Source of the DNA: Victivallales bacterium
GTDB lineage: Bacteria; Verrucomicrobiota; Lentisphaeria; Victivallales; SZUA-371
Length of the DNA: 33,663 nucleotides
Direction: 5' to 3'
NCBI GenBank assembly: GCA_016936495.1
Contig: JAFGXT010000127.1
Location: 1-33,663 of the forward strand
Shown here: in pieces, positions 25,337 to 33,663 of the stretch
Layout of the letters: the number at the start of each line of letters is the position of its first letter
How positions within the stretch are numbered: the first letter of the stretch is position 1
Notes under the pieces: generated by a model
The model's input: only the letters and a program-made list of their open reading frames with translations
The model's database searches: none
Told to the model about the DNA's origin: nothing
Translations under genes and position numbers: made by a program

Positions 25337-25404
25337 TATCCGGTAGCACTTTACGCCGGATATAAACATGCGCAAACAGGATTACGCTCCGGCCGAGGTA
25401 ATCC
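25337..25404 (+). other. Two adjacent hairpins in the pilT leader
   Basis: Hairpin 1: TATCCGG (25337-25343) with CCGGATA (25356-25362), 12-base loop. Hairpin 2: GGATTAC (25379-25385) with GTAATCC (25398-25404), extended inside by CTC/GAG after one bulged G. Neither is followed by a T-run. Together they make a structured leader ending about 53 bases before the pilT start. I could not match it to a known riboswitch. Confidence 0.5.
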
Positions 25405-25457
25405 CTTGGAATTCAGGTGTTAATTTTCAACAACTAGAGTAGAGAGGATTACTTATA

Positions 25458-26537
25458 ATGCCTGCAATTGACATGTATCTTGAATTTATGCTCGATCACG
25501 GCGCCTCAGACCTGCATTTAAGCAGCAACAATCCTGCGTATTACCGTATTGACGGTGAGATGATCAGGACAGAGAGCGAATGTCTCAGCAGTGAAGAGAT
25601 TCACGCCTTGGTAAATGAGATAATGCCGGAAAACAAGCGTGCGGATTTTGAAGCGACTTTTGATACAGACTTTGCGCATGAGATTCCCGGACGGGCGCGT
25701 TTCAGGGTAAATGTGTTTATGGATCTTTACGGGGTCGGCACTGTAATCCGTCAAATTCCCGCTGATATTCTTACATTTGAAAAGCTCGGGTTACCCCCGG
25801 TCATCAAGGAATTTTGCCATCTTTCCAAAGGTTTGGTACTGGTTACCGGCCCTACAGGAAGCGGTAAATCCACTACTCTGGCGTCAATGGTGGATTACAT
25901 CAACCGGGTACGCCGCGAACATATCATCACCATCGAAGACCCGATAGAGTTTGTGCATAAAAACCAGAACTGTCTGGTGAATCACCGTGAAATCTCCCGT
26001 CATACCATGGGCTTCAAACCGGCGTTGCGCGCAGCGTTGCGTGAAGATCCAGACATCGTGCTGGTGGGTGAAATGCGTGACCTTGAGACGGTGGAGATAG
26101 CTATTGAAACCGCCGAAACCGGGCATCTGGTATTTGGAACTCTGCATACGACAACTGCCCCAAGTACGGTCAGCCGTGTAATTGATCAATTTCCCGCCGA
26201 CCGTCAGGCTCAGATTAGAATCATGCTTTCAGAATCCCTCAAAGGCGTGGTTTCTCAGACCTTGATGAAAAAGAAAGGTCGGGGGCGTGTCGCTGCGCTT
26301 GAAATCCTGGTGGTGAACTCAGCGGTCGCCAACCTTATTCGCGAGAACAAGATTTTCCAGATTCCTTCGATTATGCAGACGGGACAAAATCTCGGTATGC
26401 AGATGCTCAACTCTCATATGATGCAACTGGTGGAGGAAGGCATTGTAGCCCCCGAAGAAGCATACGTCAAGGCTATCGACAAAGCTGACTTGAAACAACG
26501 TTTTGCCCAGGCGGACATTGAGTTCGATCTCGGCTGA
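25458..26537 (+). CDS. pilT: Type IV pilus retraction ATPase PilT
   Basis: 359 residues; hexameric cytoplasmic ATPase that powers pilus retraction (twitching). The N-terminal PAS-like part contains GASDLHLSSNNPAYYRIDGE. The ATPase core has Walker A GPTGSGKST (G131 onward, K137), an Asp box around IITIEDPIEFVH, Walker B region DPDIVLVGEMRDLET with E205, and a His box HLVFGTLHTTTAPSTV. The C-terminal signature AVANLIRENK corresponds to the AIRNLIRE motif of PilT, which separates it from PilB. GAGAGGA precedes the ATG. No other pilus gene is adjacent, so the gene is an isolated unit with a long structured leader and its own terminator. Twitching versus other retraction-driven functions cannot be decided here. 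Confidence 0.95.
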   Translation: MPAIDMYLEFMLDHGASDLHLSSNNPAYYRIDGEMIRTESECLSSEEIHALVNEIMPENKRADFEATFDTDFAHEIPGRARFRVNVFMDLYGVGTVIRQIPADILTFEKLGLPPVIKEFCHLSKGLVLVTGPTGSGKSTTLASMVDYINRVRREHIITIEDPIEFVHKNQNCLVNHREISRHTMGFKPALRAALREDPDIVLVGEMRDLETVEIAIETAETGHLVFGTLHTTTAPSTVSRVIDQFPADRQAQIRIMLSESLKGVVSQTLMKKKGRGRVAALEILVVNSAVANLIRENKIFQIPSIMQTGQNLGMQMLNSHMMQLVEEGIVAPEEAYVKAIDKADLKQRFAQADIEFDLG

Positions 26538-26556
26538 CGTCGTTCAAAAACCATAA

Positions 26557-26587
26557 AACTGCGCCGGCTCAGGCGCGGTTTTTTTTT
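26557..26587 (+). terminator. Intrinsic terminator of pilT
   Basis: GCGCC (26561-26565) and GGCGC (26572-26576) form the core of the stem, extended outward by a T-G and a C-G pair. Nine T (26579-26587) follow directly. Confidence 0.88.
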
Positions 26588-26639
26588 ATTTTTCCACAGG
26601 ACAATCATATTTTTCTGCTTTTTGAATATTTCCAAGGCA

Positions 26640-26667
26640 TTGATTTTTCATTATAAACACGTATTAT
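26640..26667 (+). promoter_or_regulatory. Candidate promoter of the second hybrid kinase gene
   Basis: TTGATT (26640-26645) and TATTAT (26662-26667) with a 16-base spacer, giving a leader of about 70 bases before the ATG at 26746. The surrounding gap is strongly AT-rich, so chance matches are more likely than usual. Confidence 0.4.
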
Positions 26668-26745
26668 CTTAATAGGTGAAAATATTATTTATATATTTTA
26701 TCTGCTTATTTTGAAAGTCAACAGCTTTATCTGTGCAGGGGAACA

Positions 26746-29541
26746 ATGTGGAATACATTCAGCAGTAAAATATTGATCTCGGTAGCCGGTATCATTCTTA
26801 TGGCCGCGCTTACCATCTGGTATTCCGCGCAAAGGAAATCGGAAAGCACCATCCTGGATATCCAGGAGAAAAATGCGTGGAATCTGCTCAATACCGTTAC
26901 TGCCGGAATCGAAAACGAATATAAAAGCATTGAATTTTACCGCGCCAAGCAGACCGAAACAAGAAAACTTGAATTGGAAAACATGGTCGGCATCGTCATT
27001 GACTTTCTGCAAACCGTATACAATGACATCGAATCTGGCAATATACCGGAAACAGAAGGCCGGAATATAGCACTGCATACCATTAATAATATGAGATATG
27101 ACAACGACACCGGATATTTCTGGATTCATGAGGCGACTCTGCCATTTTCCCGAATGGTCATCCATTCCACGATACCGGAATACAACGGAATGCCTTTGTA
27201 TCCCGCCCCCGATTACTTCAAAAACATACTGGGTCTGCGTGAAGACTTATTTTTTTACATGAATAGAATCTGCCGGGTAGCCGGAGGCGGCTACCTGAGA
27301 TATCAATGGAGCAGACCTTCGGAAAAGGATTCCGTCCCCTACAATAAAATATCCTTTGTCAGACTGTTCAAGCCCTGGAACTGGGTTGTAGGCAGCGGTT
27401 TGTATGTGGATGATATAGAAGCAGATGTTCAGGCACGTATCAAGACAATCATCAAGGAACTCAACCATACGTTTTCCGAGATAAAATTCGATAAGTACGG
27501 CTATATGTTTATGTTTGACGGTTCGCGTAACATTCAAGTTCACCCGGAGTTTGCCGGAAAAGTCTTTGATGACATGAAACTCCCTGTTGAAGCTCGCAAT
27601 GTATTCGAGCAAATACTTAAACACCCGATGCAAGACAACTATATTGAATACAGGCTATGGAAACCAAATGGAGACAAGACACTGTATAACAAAAAAGCTT
27701 ATATCAAATATTTTGAACCTTTGGACTGGTATATATGCGTATCCTACTACCGGGAGGATATGGTCAGACCGGTCAACACACTCACAAAAAAACTCCTGAC
27801 TCAAACGTTGCTGCTTGTATTGGCTGGTCTGATTGTGGCATTTATAATGTCACGTAACATCGCCGCACCGCTGAAGCGGCTGGTGTCAGCCGCCGAACTG
27901 ATCGACACCAAAGGCATTGACGCCACTTCCATACCTATAACAGGTTCAAAAGAAACCAGGGAACTGGGTCTTGTCCTTGCCCGTGCTTTCGACGCTATAA
28001 AAACCAAAGACAATATTCTGATAACAAGCTCAAGCAAATTACGTATTACGCTTGATTCAATAGGCGACGCCGTGATTGCCACAAATCTGAGAGGAAACAT
28101 AACCGCGATGAATAAGGCCGCCATTCAGCTCACCCATTGGAACGAGGATCAAGCAGTGGGACATCAGTTGAATGAAGCGATAAAATTCCTGAATCAAGAT
28201 ACGGAAAGCCTGATGGACGACCCCGTTGAAAAAGTAAGGGCTTACGGGCAGGAAAATCATTCGCCCCAGAACTGCCTGCTTTGCTCTCCAAATCCGGAAC
28301 GACGGCTGGTAAGTTACAGTTGCACGCCAATCATATCTCCTGATAACACCTTAATGGGAACAGTTCTGGTAATTCGCGATGTTACCGAGCAAAGTGTACT
28401 GGAAACGGAGTTGCAACAAGCGCAAAAAATGGATTCCCTGGGACAACTGGCAGGAGGGATTGCTCATGACTTCAACAACATGCTGGCGGGGATAATGTCG
28501 GCGGCGGAATTATTGGAACATAAACTCCCGCAAGATGACATGACCTACAGGAAGTTTGTCAATTTGATTCTCAGTACCTGTAAAAAAGCTGCGGAACTCA
28601 CTGAAAAACTGCTGGCGTTTTCCCGCAAAGGCAGAATCATGTCCGCTCCGGTAAACATCAATACAGTTATAAGCGATGCCATATCCATTCTTGAACGCAG
28701 CCTGAACAAGCGCGTGGAAGTATGCTGTTTTCTGAAGGCATCAAACAATACCGTTACCGGTGATCCATCCCAACTGCAAAATATGATCCTCAATCTGGCG
28801 GTCAACTCCGAGCGCAGCATGTCCAACGGCGGTATCCTGATAATCGCCACCAGAAACATCCAATTGGATGAGGACTACTGCAAAAATAGCGCCTTTGTCC
28901 TCAGTCCAGGCGAATACATAGAAATAAAAGTCGAAGACAACGGCGAAGGCATTTCCCCCGCAGCTATATCAAGGATATTCGAGCCATTCTTCAGTACCGG
29001 AAAATCATCTCAAGGTTCCGGGCTGGGGCTTTCCGCCGTTTACGGCTCCGTCAAAGAGCACAACGGCGAAATTCTAGCGTCAAGCACGACCGATGGCACC
29101 ATTTTTAGAATACACCTTCCGGTAAGCACCAAGAATGCCGGAACTGTTCAGCGTAGCAATGCGGAAGCCATAATCAACGGTGAAGGCTGCATTCTGGTCG
29201 TTGATGACGAGAGCATCATCCGTACAGTAGTGGGCCACTCATTGGAAGACCTTGGCTATAAGGTCATCCTGGCGGAAAACGGGGAGGAAGGCTTAGCGCG
29301 TTATATGGAAAATCGTGACTCCATAAATCTAGTGATACTGGACATGGTCATGCCGCAGATGGATGGCAGAAAATGCTTCAAAAAACTCAAGGAAATCAAT
29401 CCTGATGTAAAAGTCATAATGGCGTCAGGCTTCATGAACACAGTATCCATCACGGAAATGCTACAGGAGGGCATACTCGGATTCCTGCAAAAACCATACC
29501 GCCGTCATGAACTGAGCAAGCTGGTATCAGAACTGATCTGA
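26746..29541 (+). CDS. Cache-domain hybrid histidine kinase with C-terminal receiver
   Basis: 931-residue inner-membrane sensor. Membrane helix (about 7-27); periplasmic region (about 28-345) with two related Cache-like modules, one with DTGYFWIHE and WNWVVGSGLYVDDIE, the other with YGYMFMFDGSRNIQVHPE and LDWYICVSYYREDM; second helix (about 350-370); HAMP-like linker; PAS (about 425-550) starting ITLDSIGDAVIATNLRG; NtrB-like HisKA with H574 in GGIAHDFNNMLAGI; HATPase with VEDNGEGIS, FEPFFSTG and GSGLGLSAVYG; receiver with D820/D821, phosphoacceptor D866 in LDMVMPQMDG and the Lys of LQKPY. The N-box reads NLAVNSERSM, with Ser for the usual second Ala/Asp-type position. Cache domains usually bind small organic ligands. 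The stop is two bases from the stop of the convergent glycosyltransferase gene. The output partner is not in the window. Confidence 0.93.
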   Translation: MWNTFSSKILISVAGIILMAALTIWYSAQRKSESTILDIQEKNAWNLLNTVTAGIENEYKSIEFYRAKQTETRKLELENMVGIVIDFLQTVYNDIESGNIPETEGRNIALHTINNMRYDNDTGYFWIHEATLPFSRMVIHSTIPEYNGMPLYPAPDYFKNILGLREDLFFYMNRICRVAGGGYLRYQWSRPSEKDSVPYNKISFVRLFKPWNWVVGSGLYVDDIEADVQARIKTIIKELNHTFSEIKFDKYGYMFMFDGSRNIQVHPEFAGKVFDDMKLPVEARNVFEQILKHPMQDNYIEYRLWKPNGDKTLYNKKAYIKYFEPLDWYICVSYYREDMVRPVNTLTKKLLTQTLLLVLAGLIVAFIMSRNIAAPLKRLVSAAELIDTKGIDATSIPITGSKETRELGLVLARAFDAIKTKDNILITSSSKLRITLDSIGDAVIATNLRGNITAMNKAAIQLTHWNEDQAVGHQLNEAIKFLNQDTESLMDDPVEKVRAYGQENHSPQNCLLCSPNPERRLVSYSCTPIISPDNTLMGTVLVIRDVTEQSVLETELQQAQKMDSLGQLAGGIAHDFNNMLAGIMSAAELLEHKLPQDDMTYRKFVNLILSTCKKAAELTEKLLAFSRKGRIMSAPVNINTVISDAISILERSLNKRVEVCCFLKASNNTVTGDPSQLQNMILNLAVNSERSMSNGGILIIATRNIQLDEDYCKNSAFVLSPGEYIEIKVEDNGEGISPAAISRIFEPFFSTGKSSQGSGLGLSAVYGSVKEHNGEILASSTTDGTIFRIHLPVSTKNAGTVQRSNAEAIINGEGCILVVDDESIIRTVVGHSLEDLGYKVILAENGEEGLARYMENRDSINLVILDMVMPQMDGRKCFKKLKEINPDVKVIMASGFMNTVSITEMLQEGILGFLQKPYRRHELSKLVSELI

Positions 29542-29543
29542 CA

Positions 29544-31295
29544 TCAATCCGGCACCGCGCTGGAGCGTGATTTTATCATCTCGATACGTTGATCTATAAC
29601 TTTTCTCATCGCCGCCGGAGCGTTTACCAAAGCGTTCCGGTAAGCATTTAAAGCCTCGGAATTTTTACCGGAAAGCATCTTACACTCACCTAGATTATAA
29701 TAATAAGTAAGCCGTCCGGATACGTCGGCAGGGATACTCATGCCATCAATAATATTCTCCGCTTCCACCGTTTTGCCCAGTGCCAGCAGACTTGAAACAT
29801 AAAACATCGCCGCCCCGAAATTCCCGGGATCCTGAGAATATGCCCGCCGGGTAAACACCTCCGCTTCCGGGAAACGCCCCTGAGCCAGCATCACCCGCCC
29901 CATGTTGATCAACGCTGCTCCTGAATCCGGCTCAAGCTGCGCCGCCTTATGATAATATTCCGCGGCAAGTGGAGTAAGTCCCACAGCCTGTATCTCGGCG
30001 GCTTTGGCATAAGCAATATAATCCGAAGCCCTCAACGGAATACTACCTGGCCATACGACAATACTTATCAAAGTAAAACTTGCGGCGGCAACAGTCAACC
30101 TGATCGATCCAGCAATTGCGCCTTTACGTCTGAACGCCCTGTAAACATAATCAAACACCCAGGCACTGAAGAAACAGAAGAAAGGAAACATAATAAGGCG
30201 GTAACGCCCCAACGGCACAAATGCCGCGACGGGTATGGCAAAACATATGACATAAACAAACAACACCAGTTCTTTGCGCCGCCACCACTTTCCTGACAGC
30301 ATCATCAAAATCATCCCGGTCAACGCAAGCGGTGCAACCAGCAGAGGTCCAGGCATATATTTCAACGTGGACAGATGCTGTTTCATAAAATAGTAATTAA
30401 TGTTGTTACATATTTCATAAGGCTTGAATATGTCAACAAAATATCCAGCAGAACGTTTTAAACGCCGTAATATTTCATGCCCGTACGCTCTGCAGACAAC
30501 CGGCTTGTCAGATGGATTCATTTGACTTATGTTCTCACTCGACGTTATGCCCATCTGAACCCGGAATAAATTCATACTATACGGAAAAGGATTGTAAGAG
30601 CCACCATTGATAATGTTTATGAATAAAATGAACACCACTGGTATCAGGCACCCAACGCCTGCTCGAAAGAGTTTACTCTTGATCTTGGAAGAGCGCTTTT
30701 TGCGCAAACGCATAACTCCCCACAATATCCCGCCAACCGTCCACAGTATAGCCGGAAAACGCGAAAATGCCGGAAGTATAAGCGCCCCCCCCGTAAGTAT
30801 CGGATACCACGTCTTGTTCCAATTACGGAATTTGAGCAGAACAACCAGAGAAGTCAAAGCTAGAAAAAGATAAACAGATTCACGCAAAGTAACGCTTTCA
30901 AAAACCAGCTTAGGCGCATAAAGCGCGGCAATCATACCAGCAATCAACCCCACCAGTTTTCTGCCGGAAAGATGAAGCGACAGCCATGCCACCATCAATG
31001 CAGCCCCAACGCCGCTAAGCATTTGAACCGCGATGACCGCCTCCGGCCAGTGCTGAAGCCCATTAAGCACATAACACAAAGCCACCAAAGCATTAAAGAA
31101 GGAAAATTGACATCCCCCGCGATGAAACAGCTCCCCCAAGGTCATGAACACCTGCATATCAAGACCGACAACGAAACTATAGCTGCGCAACGGAGAATCC
31201 AATATTTCCAGAAACACTCCCAGCCGAACCACCACGGCGGCAATCAGAACCGGAAGATAAACAGCACGAAACCTGTTCAAACTGAAATATTTCAT
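29544..31295 (-). CDS. GT-C-type membrane glycosyltransferase with C-terminal TPR repeats
   Basis: 583 residues. The first 400 contain about nine to eleven hydrophobic helices, with a large first extracytoplasmic loop carrying D46 in FVVGLDMQVF, where PMT/ArnT-type (GT39/GT83-like) enzymes keep a catalytic Asp. Such enzymes transfer sugars from polyprenyl-phosphate donors to acceptors outside the membrane. Residues about 435-575 are TPR repeats, for example AAEYYHKAAQLEPDSGAALINMG and SEALNAYRNALVNAP, which would face the periplasm and could recognise a protein acceptor. The ATG overlaps the stop of the upstream coiled-coil gene by one base (TAATG), so the two are translationally coupled. Donor and acceptor are unknown. 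The glycosyltransferase call is moderate, the architecture clear. Confidence 0.78.
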   Translation of the reverse strand: MKYFSLNRFRAVYLPVLIAAVVVRLGVFLEILDSPLRSYSFVVGLDMQVFMTLGELFHRGGCQFSFFNALVALCYVLNGLQHWPEAVIAVQMLSGVGAALMVAWLSLHLSGRKLVGLIAGMIAALYAPKLVFESVTLRESVYLFLALTSLVVLLKFRNWNKTWYPILTGGALILPAFSRFPAILWTVGGILWGVMRLRKKRSSKIKSKLFRAGVGCLIPVVFILFINIINGGSYNPFPYSMNLFRVQMGITSSENISQMNPSDKPVVCRAYGHEILRRLKRSAGYFVDIFKPYEICNNINYYFMKQHLSTLKYMPGPLLVAPLALTGMILMMLSGKWWRRKELVLFVYVICFAIPVAAFVPLGRYRLIMFPFFCFFSAWVFDYVYRAFRRKGAIAGSIRLTVAAASFTLISIVVWPGSIPLRASDYIAYAKAAEIQAVGLTPLAAEYYHKAAQLEPDSGAALINMGRVMLAQGRFPEAEVFTRRAYSQDPGNFGAAMFYVSSLLALGKTVEAENIIDGMSIPADVSGRLTYYYNLGECKMLSGKNSEALNAYRNALVNAPAAMRKVIDQRIEMIKSRSSAVPD

Positions 31296-33663
31296 TACTT
31301 TTTGCTCTTCGCAGCTCCTTCAACGGAACCGTCACCACTCTTCTGCAACCTGGCGACATTCTCCAATTCAGATTTCCATTTAGCGGCATTTTCCGGCTGA
31401 ACGGTCAGCAATTGCTCATAGAACCATTTAGCAGAAATATAATCTTTTTTATTCATTGCCTCCTGAGCCGACTTAAGCATAAAAGCAACGGAAGCGGGTT
31501 TCTTATCCGGGGCATTGTTTCCAGGCATTTCCATACCCAGTTTTTCTTCAAGCTGACGATTTCTTTCAGCTCCGGCTGAAATGGCGCGCTGGTAATACTG
31601 CCTGGCTTCCTCCCGGGTCTTATCACCCTGAGCAAGCAAATTAGCTGACATCATAAGCGCTTCTTTAAAGCCAGCTTCTTTTTCAACAGCTTTCTTAAGT
31701 TCCGCAAGAGCTTGCGAGTCATTGTTCTGAGCCGCAAAAAGCTTAGCTTTCAACAAGAATCCGGCAGCAGAATCAGGATCCATGACATTGGCTCGTTCAA
31801 GAAAAGCCGTGGCGGTGTCATAGGATTTTCCGCGAATGGATAATTCAGCAAGACCATAGAGCACTTCAGGAGAATTCTTATTGATGGCATGAGCCTTCTC
31901 AAAATACTCCCTTGCTTCTTCGTCCTTATTCATTAACAGCAGAAGTCGCGCCAGACTGCGATTGGCGGTAAAGTTATCCGGTGCCAGCTTCAACAATTTA
32001 CGGTAATGCCAGATGGCTGACTGATAATCATTCTGCTGCTCCGAGTTAAAAGCTGCTTCCAGTAGATAAACCACGGTCTTTATACGTTCTTCTCTTGACT
32101 GCGCGGGAACCTTTTCAGCCGTGCCGGATGCGGTATTTACCGCTTTCAAGGCGTCTTCAAGAGAGCGTATTTTTCCTTTTAAACTGGTATTTTCCACTTT
32201 GAGCGAATTCAGCTGTTTCGAGGTCTCCGTCGAAGCGGCTGTAGATTTTTCCAATTCCTGGCGGATACTGGTCAGCTTTTGATTTAATCCAGTGTTATCT
32301 TCCTTAAGTTTTTTCAGAGCTTTGAGTTCTTCGACTTTCTTACTATACTCGATTTGCATTCGTTTATACGCCGCAGAGTCGGCGGTGGCTTTTATGTATT
32401 TCTCTCGCACTTCGGAAAGTTTGTCATATTGTTCTTTAAGTTTTTCATATTCGGTCTGAAATTTAAGCAGTTTTTGATTTTCTGTGGAAATTACGGCATA
32501 CTGATCCTGAATTTTTTTCAGTTCGGCGGTAACTTTTATGTATTTCTCACGCACTTCGGAAAGTTTGTCATATTGTTCTTTAAGTTTTTCGTATTCGGTC
32601 TGAAATTTAAGCAGTTTTTGATTTTCTGTGGAAATTACGGAATACTGATCCTGAATTTTTTTCAAGTCAAGAGTAGCTTTCTGCAATTTCTGATTCAATT
32701 CTTTCTGTGTGGCATCATCAGGAGCGGAACTATTTTTCTTTATGGATTTTTTAAGTTCAGCATGTGCAGAAACAAGGGCAGCATGCGCTTTGTTCAATTC
32801 ATTTATCTCTGATTGTTTCTGACTGTTTTCTTTAAGCAGAAGGTTATACTTGTCATTAAGCTTCTCAAACATATCCACTCTTGCAGAGCCGGGAGCCGGA
32901 GCGGCTTCGGCAGTAGATTTAAGCTGCATGTTTTCACGAGCTAATGCAGCACTTTTCTGTATAAGCATATCCTGACGTGTATAGATCGACTTCAATTCCT
33001 TCTCAAGATTTTCAACCTTTTTGCGATATTCCTCCGCCTGGGCGACGGCTTTGTCTTTTGCCTCGGTCGCCGCTTTAGCAATGGCGTCAGCATCGGCAAC
33101 AGCTTTCTCACTGGCGGCGGCTTTCTCTTTTGCGACGACCTCCGCGTTCGCGTCAACTGCAACTGGCGCAGTGACGGCGGTCTGCCTTTCTTTCAACTCT
33201 TTGGCGACGGCGTCATACTCCTGATTTTTTTTATCCAGAGCCTCTTTCAGTTGCTTATTGGCAAGCAAATTGGCTTTTTCCTGACTTTCAAGCTTGGAAA
33301 TGATTGTCCCGGTTCGTTCCAACTGCGCGTTTATCTGCGCGAGCCGTTTATCACGTTCTTCCAGCTTAAGTGCGAGTTCTTGAATATTTCGTTGCCTGGT
33401 GACTTCAGCCTTAAGTTCTTTTTCACGTTGCTGTTTTTCTCTGGCAATGTTAAGCTTCAAGGCATCCATCTGTCTCTGCAAAGATTCATTTTCTTTTTTC
33501 TGAGCTTGCAATTGTTGTCTAAATATGGTTGCGTCACCGGCAGAGGCGGCGGCTTGCGATAACGCGGCATTCTGCTGCTTAAGCACGGCTATCTCCCGTT
33601 GCAAAGCTTCAGTCTGAACTGACGGCGCACCGATTTTATTAATGGATTTTTTCAGGTCATCGA
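31295..33663 (-). CDS. Coiled-coil and TPR repeat protein, 5' truncated by window edge
   Basis: The frame is open to the last complete codon of the window (33661), so the N-terminus is missing; at least 789 residues are visible. The first 490 or so are almost continuous coiled coil (Lys/Glu/Gln-rich heptad-like sequence) with an Ala-rich interlude (about 165-215). They include two near-identical 48-residue units containing ISTENQKLLKFQTEYEKLKE. The C-terminal third has about five TPR units, such as QSAIWHYRKLLKLAPDNFTA and EEAREYFEKAHAINKNSPEV, and a final KDYISAKWFYEQLLTVQPEN unit. No membrane segment is visible in the part seen, and any export signal would lie outside the window. It is coupled to the downstream membrane glycosyltransferase. 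The role is unknown; a scaffold for envelope or secretion machinery is conceivable. Confidence 0.85.
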   Translation of the reverse strand, partial: DDLKKSINKIGAPSVQTEALQREIAVLKQQNAALSQAAASAGDATIFRQQLQAQKKENESLQRQMDALKLNIAREKQQREKELKAEVTRQRNIQELALKLEERDKRLAQINAQLERTGTIISKLESQEKANLLANKQLKEALDKKNQEYDAVAKELKERQTAVTAPVAVDANAEVVAKEKAAASEKAVADADAIAKAATEAKDKAVAQAEEYRKKVENLEKELKSIYTRQDMLIQKSAALARENMQLKSTAEAAPAPGSARVDMFEKLNDKYNLLLKENSQKQSEINELNKAHAALVSAHAELKKSIKKNSSAPDDATQKELNQKLQKATLDLKKIQDQYSVISTENQKLLKFQTEYEKLKEQYDKLSEVREKYIKVTAELKKIQDQYAVISTENQKLLKFQTEYEKLKEQYDKLSEVREKYIKATADSAAYKRMQIEYSKKVEELKALKKLKEDNTGLNQKLTSIRQELEKSTAASTETSKQLNSLKVENTSLKGKIRSLEDALKAVNTASGTAEKVPAQSREERIKTVVYLLEAAFNSEQQNDYQSAIWHYRKLLKLAPDNFTANRSLARLLLLMNKDEEAREYFEKAHAINKNSPEVLYGLAELSIRGKSYDTATAFLERANVMDPDSAAGFLLKAKLFAAQNNDSQALAELKKAVEKEAGFKEALMMSANLLAQGDKTREEARQYYQRAISAGAERNRQLEEKLGMEMPGNNAPDKKPASVAFMLKSAQEAMNKKDYISAKWFYEQLLTVQPENAAKWKSELENVARLQKSGDGSVEGAAKSKK
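32379..32664 (-). repeat. Tandem 144-bp repeat within the coiled-coil gene
   Basis: Copy 1 (32379-32522) and copy 2 (32523-32664) have a period of 144 bp (48 codons) and differ at only a handful of bases. Both encode the same coiled-coil segment (EKLKEQYDKLSEVREKYIK and surroundings). The high DNA identity points to recent duplication or ongoing homogenisation. Confidence 0.9.

Noticed and set aside
25320-25457. Cyclic di-GMP riboswitch in the pilT leader
   Set aside because: The two hairpins and loops do not match the order or conserved bases of the GEMM class I consensus that I can recall, so only an unassigned structured leader is reported.
32354-32812. Phe-rich open frame opposite the coiled-coil gene
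   Set aside because: It is antisense of Lys/Glu codons; it repeats only because the real gene has the 144-bp duplication.

Overview
The window looks like chromosomal DNA of a free-living, probably anaerobic, diderm bacterium with moderate GC. The pointers are a hydroxylamine reductase (hybrid cluster protein) operon under an Rrf2 regulator, a type IV pilus retraction ATPase, a BvgS-like sensor kinase, and sugar-catabolic genes under AraC-type regulators. The mix of an EF-G2-like GTPase, an ffh operon without rpsP and large TPR/coiled-coil proteins fits the PVC group (for example Lentisphaerae-like organisms). That placement is inference from gene style, not from a marker gene. No rRNA, tRNA, CRISPR array, insertion sequence or prophage gene was seen.

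Layout. 1-4.2 kb: 5'-truncated mnmG, then an EF-G2-like translational GTPase with its own promoter and a shared bidirectional terminator. 4.2-5.8 kb (minus): a very acidic protein of unknown function carrying six copies of a short motif that resembles the CheY-binding N-terminus of FliM. 6.1-9.0 kb (minus): an rrf2-ferredoxin-hcp operon with a clear promoter whose -10 box lies inside a 20-bp dyad, a likely nitrosative-stress regulon. 9.2-14.2 kb: a 1664-residue hybrid kinase with three periplasmic solute-binding domains and a complete His-Asp-Asp-His relay. 14.1-20.1 kb: a carbohydrate region. An AraC regulator is divergent from a cytoplasmic GH-A-type glycosidase, with a 21-bp-spaced direct repeat between them. 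A zinc alcohol dehydrogenase and a double-domain class II aldolase form a minus-strand operon divergent from a RhaR/RhaS-like AraC regulator. 20.1-23.3 kb (minus): ffh followed by a GAF-like protein and a two-helix membrane protein in a tight operon. 23.5-25.2 kb: ilvD. 25.5-26.5 kb: pilT with an unusually structured leader. 26.7-29.5 kb: a second hybrid kinase with tandem Cache-like sensor domains. 29.5-33.7 kb (minus): a coiled-coil/TPR protein, truncated by the window edge, translationally coupled to a GT-C-type membrane glycosyltransferase with a TPR tail.

Working together. The clearest functional units are the nitrosative-stress operon, the aldolase/dehydrogenase/AraC sugar unit, the glycosidase/AraC pair and the coiled-coil/glycosyltransferase pair. 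Neither hybrid kinase has a DNA-binding output domain or an adjacent response regulator, so their targets lie elsewhere. The least explained pieces are the FliM-peptide-like repeat protein, the ffh-linked GAF and membrane proteins, the degenerate second aldolase domain and the pilT leader.
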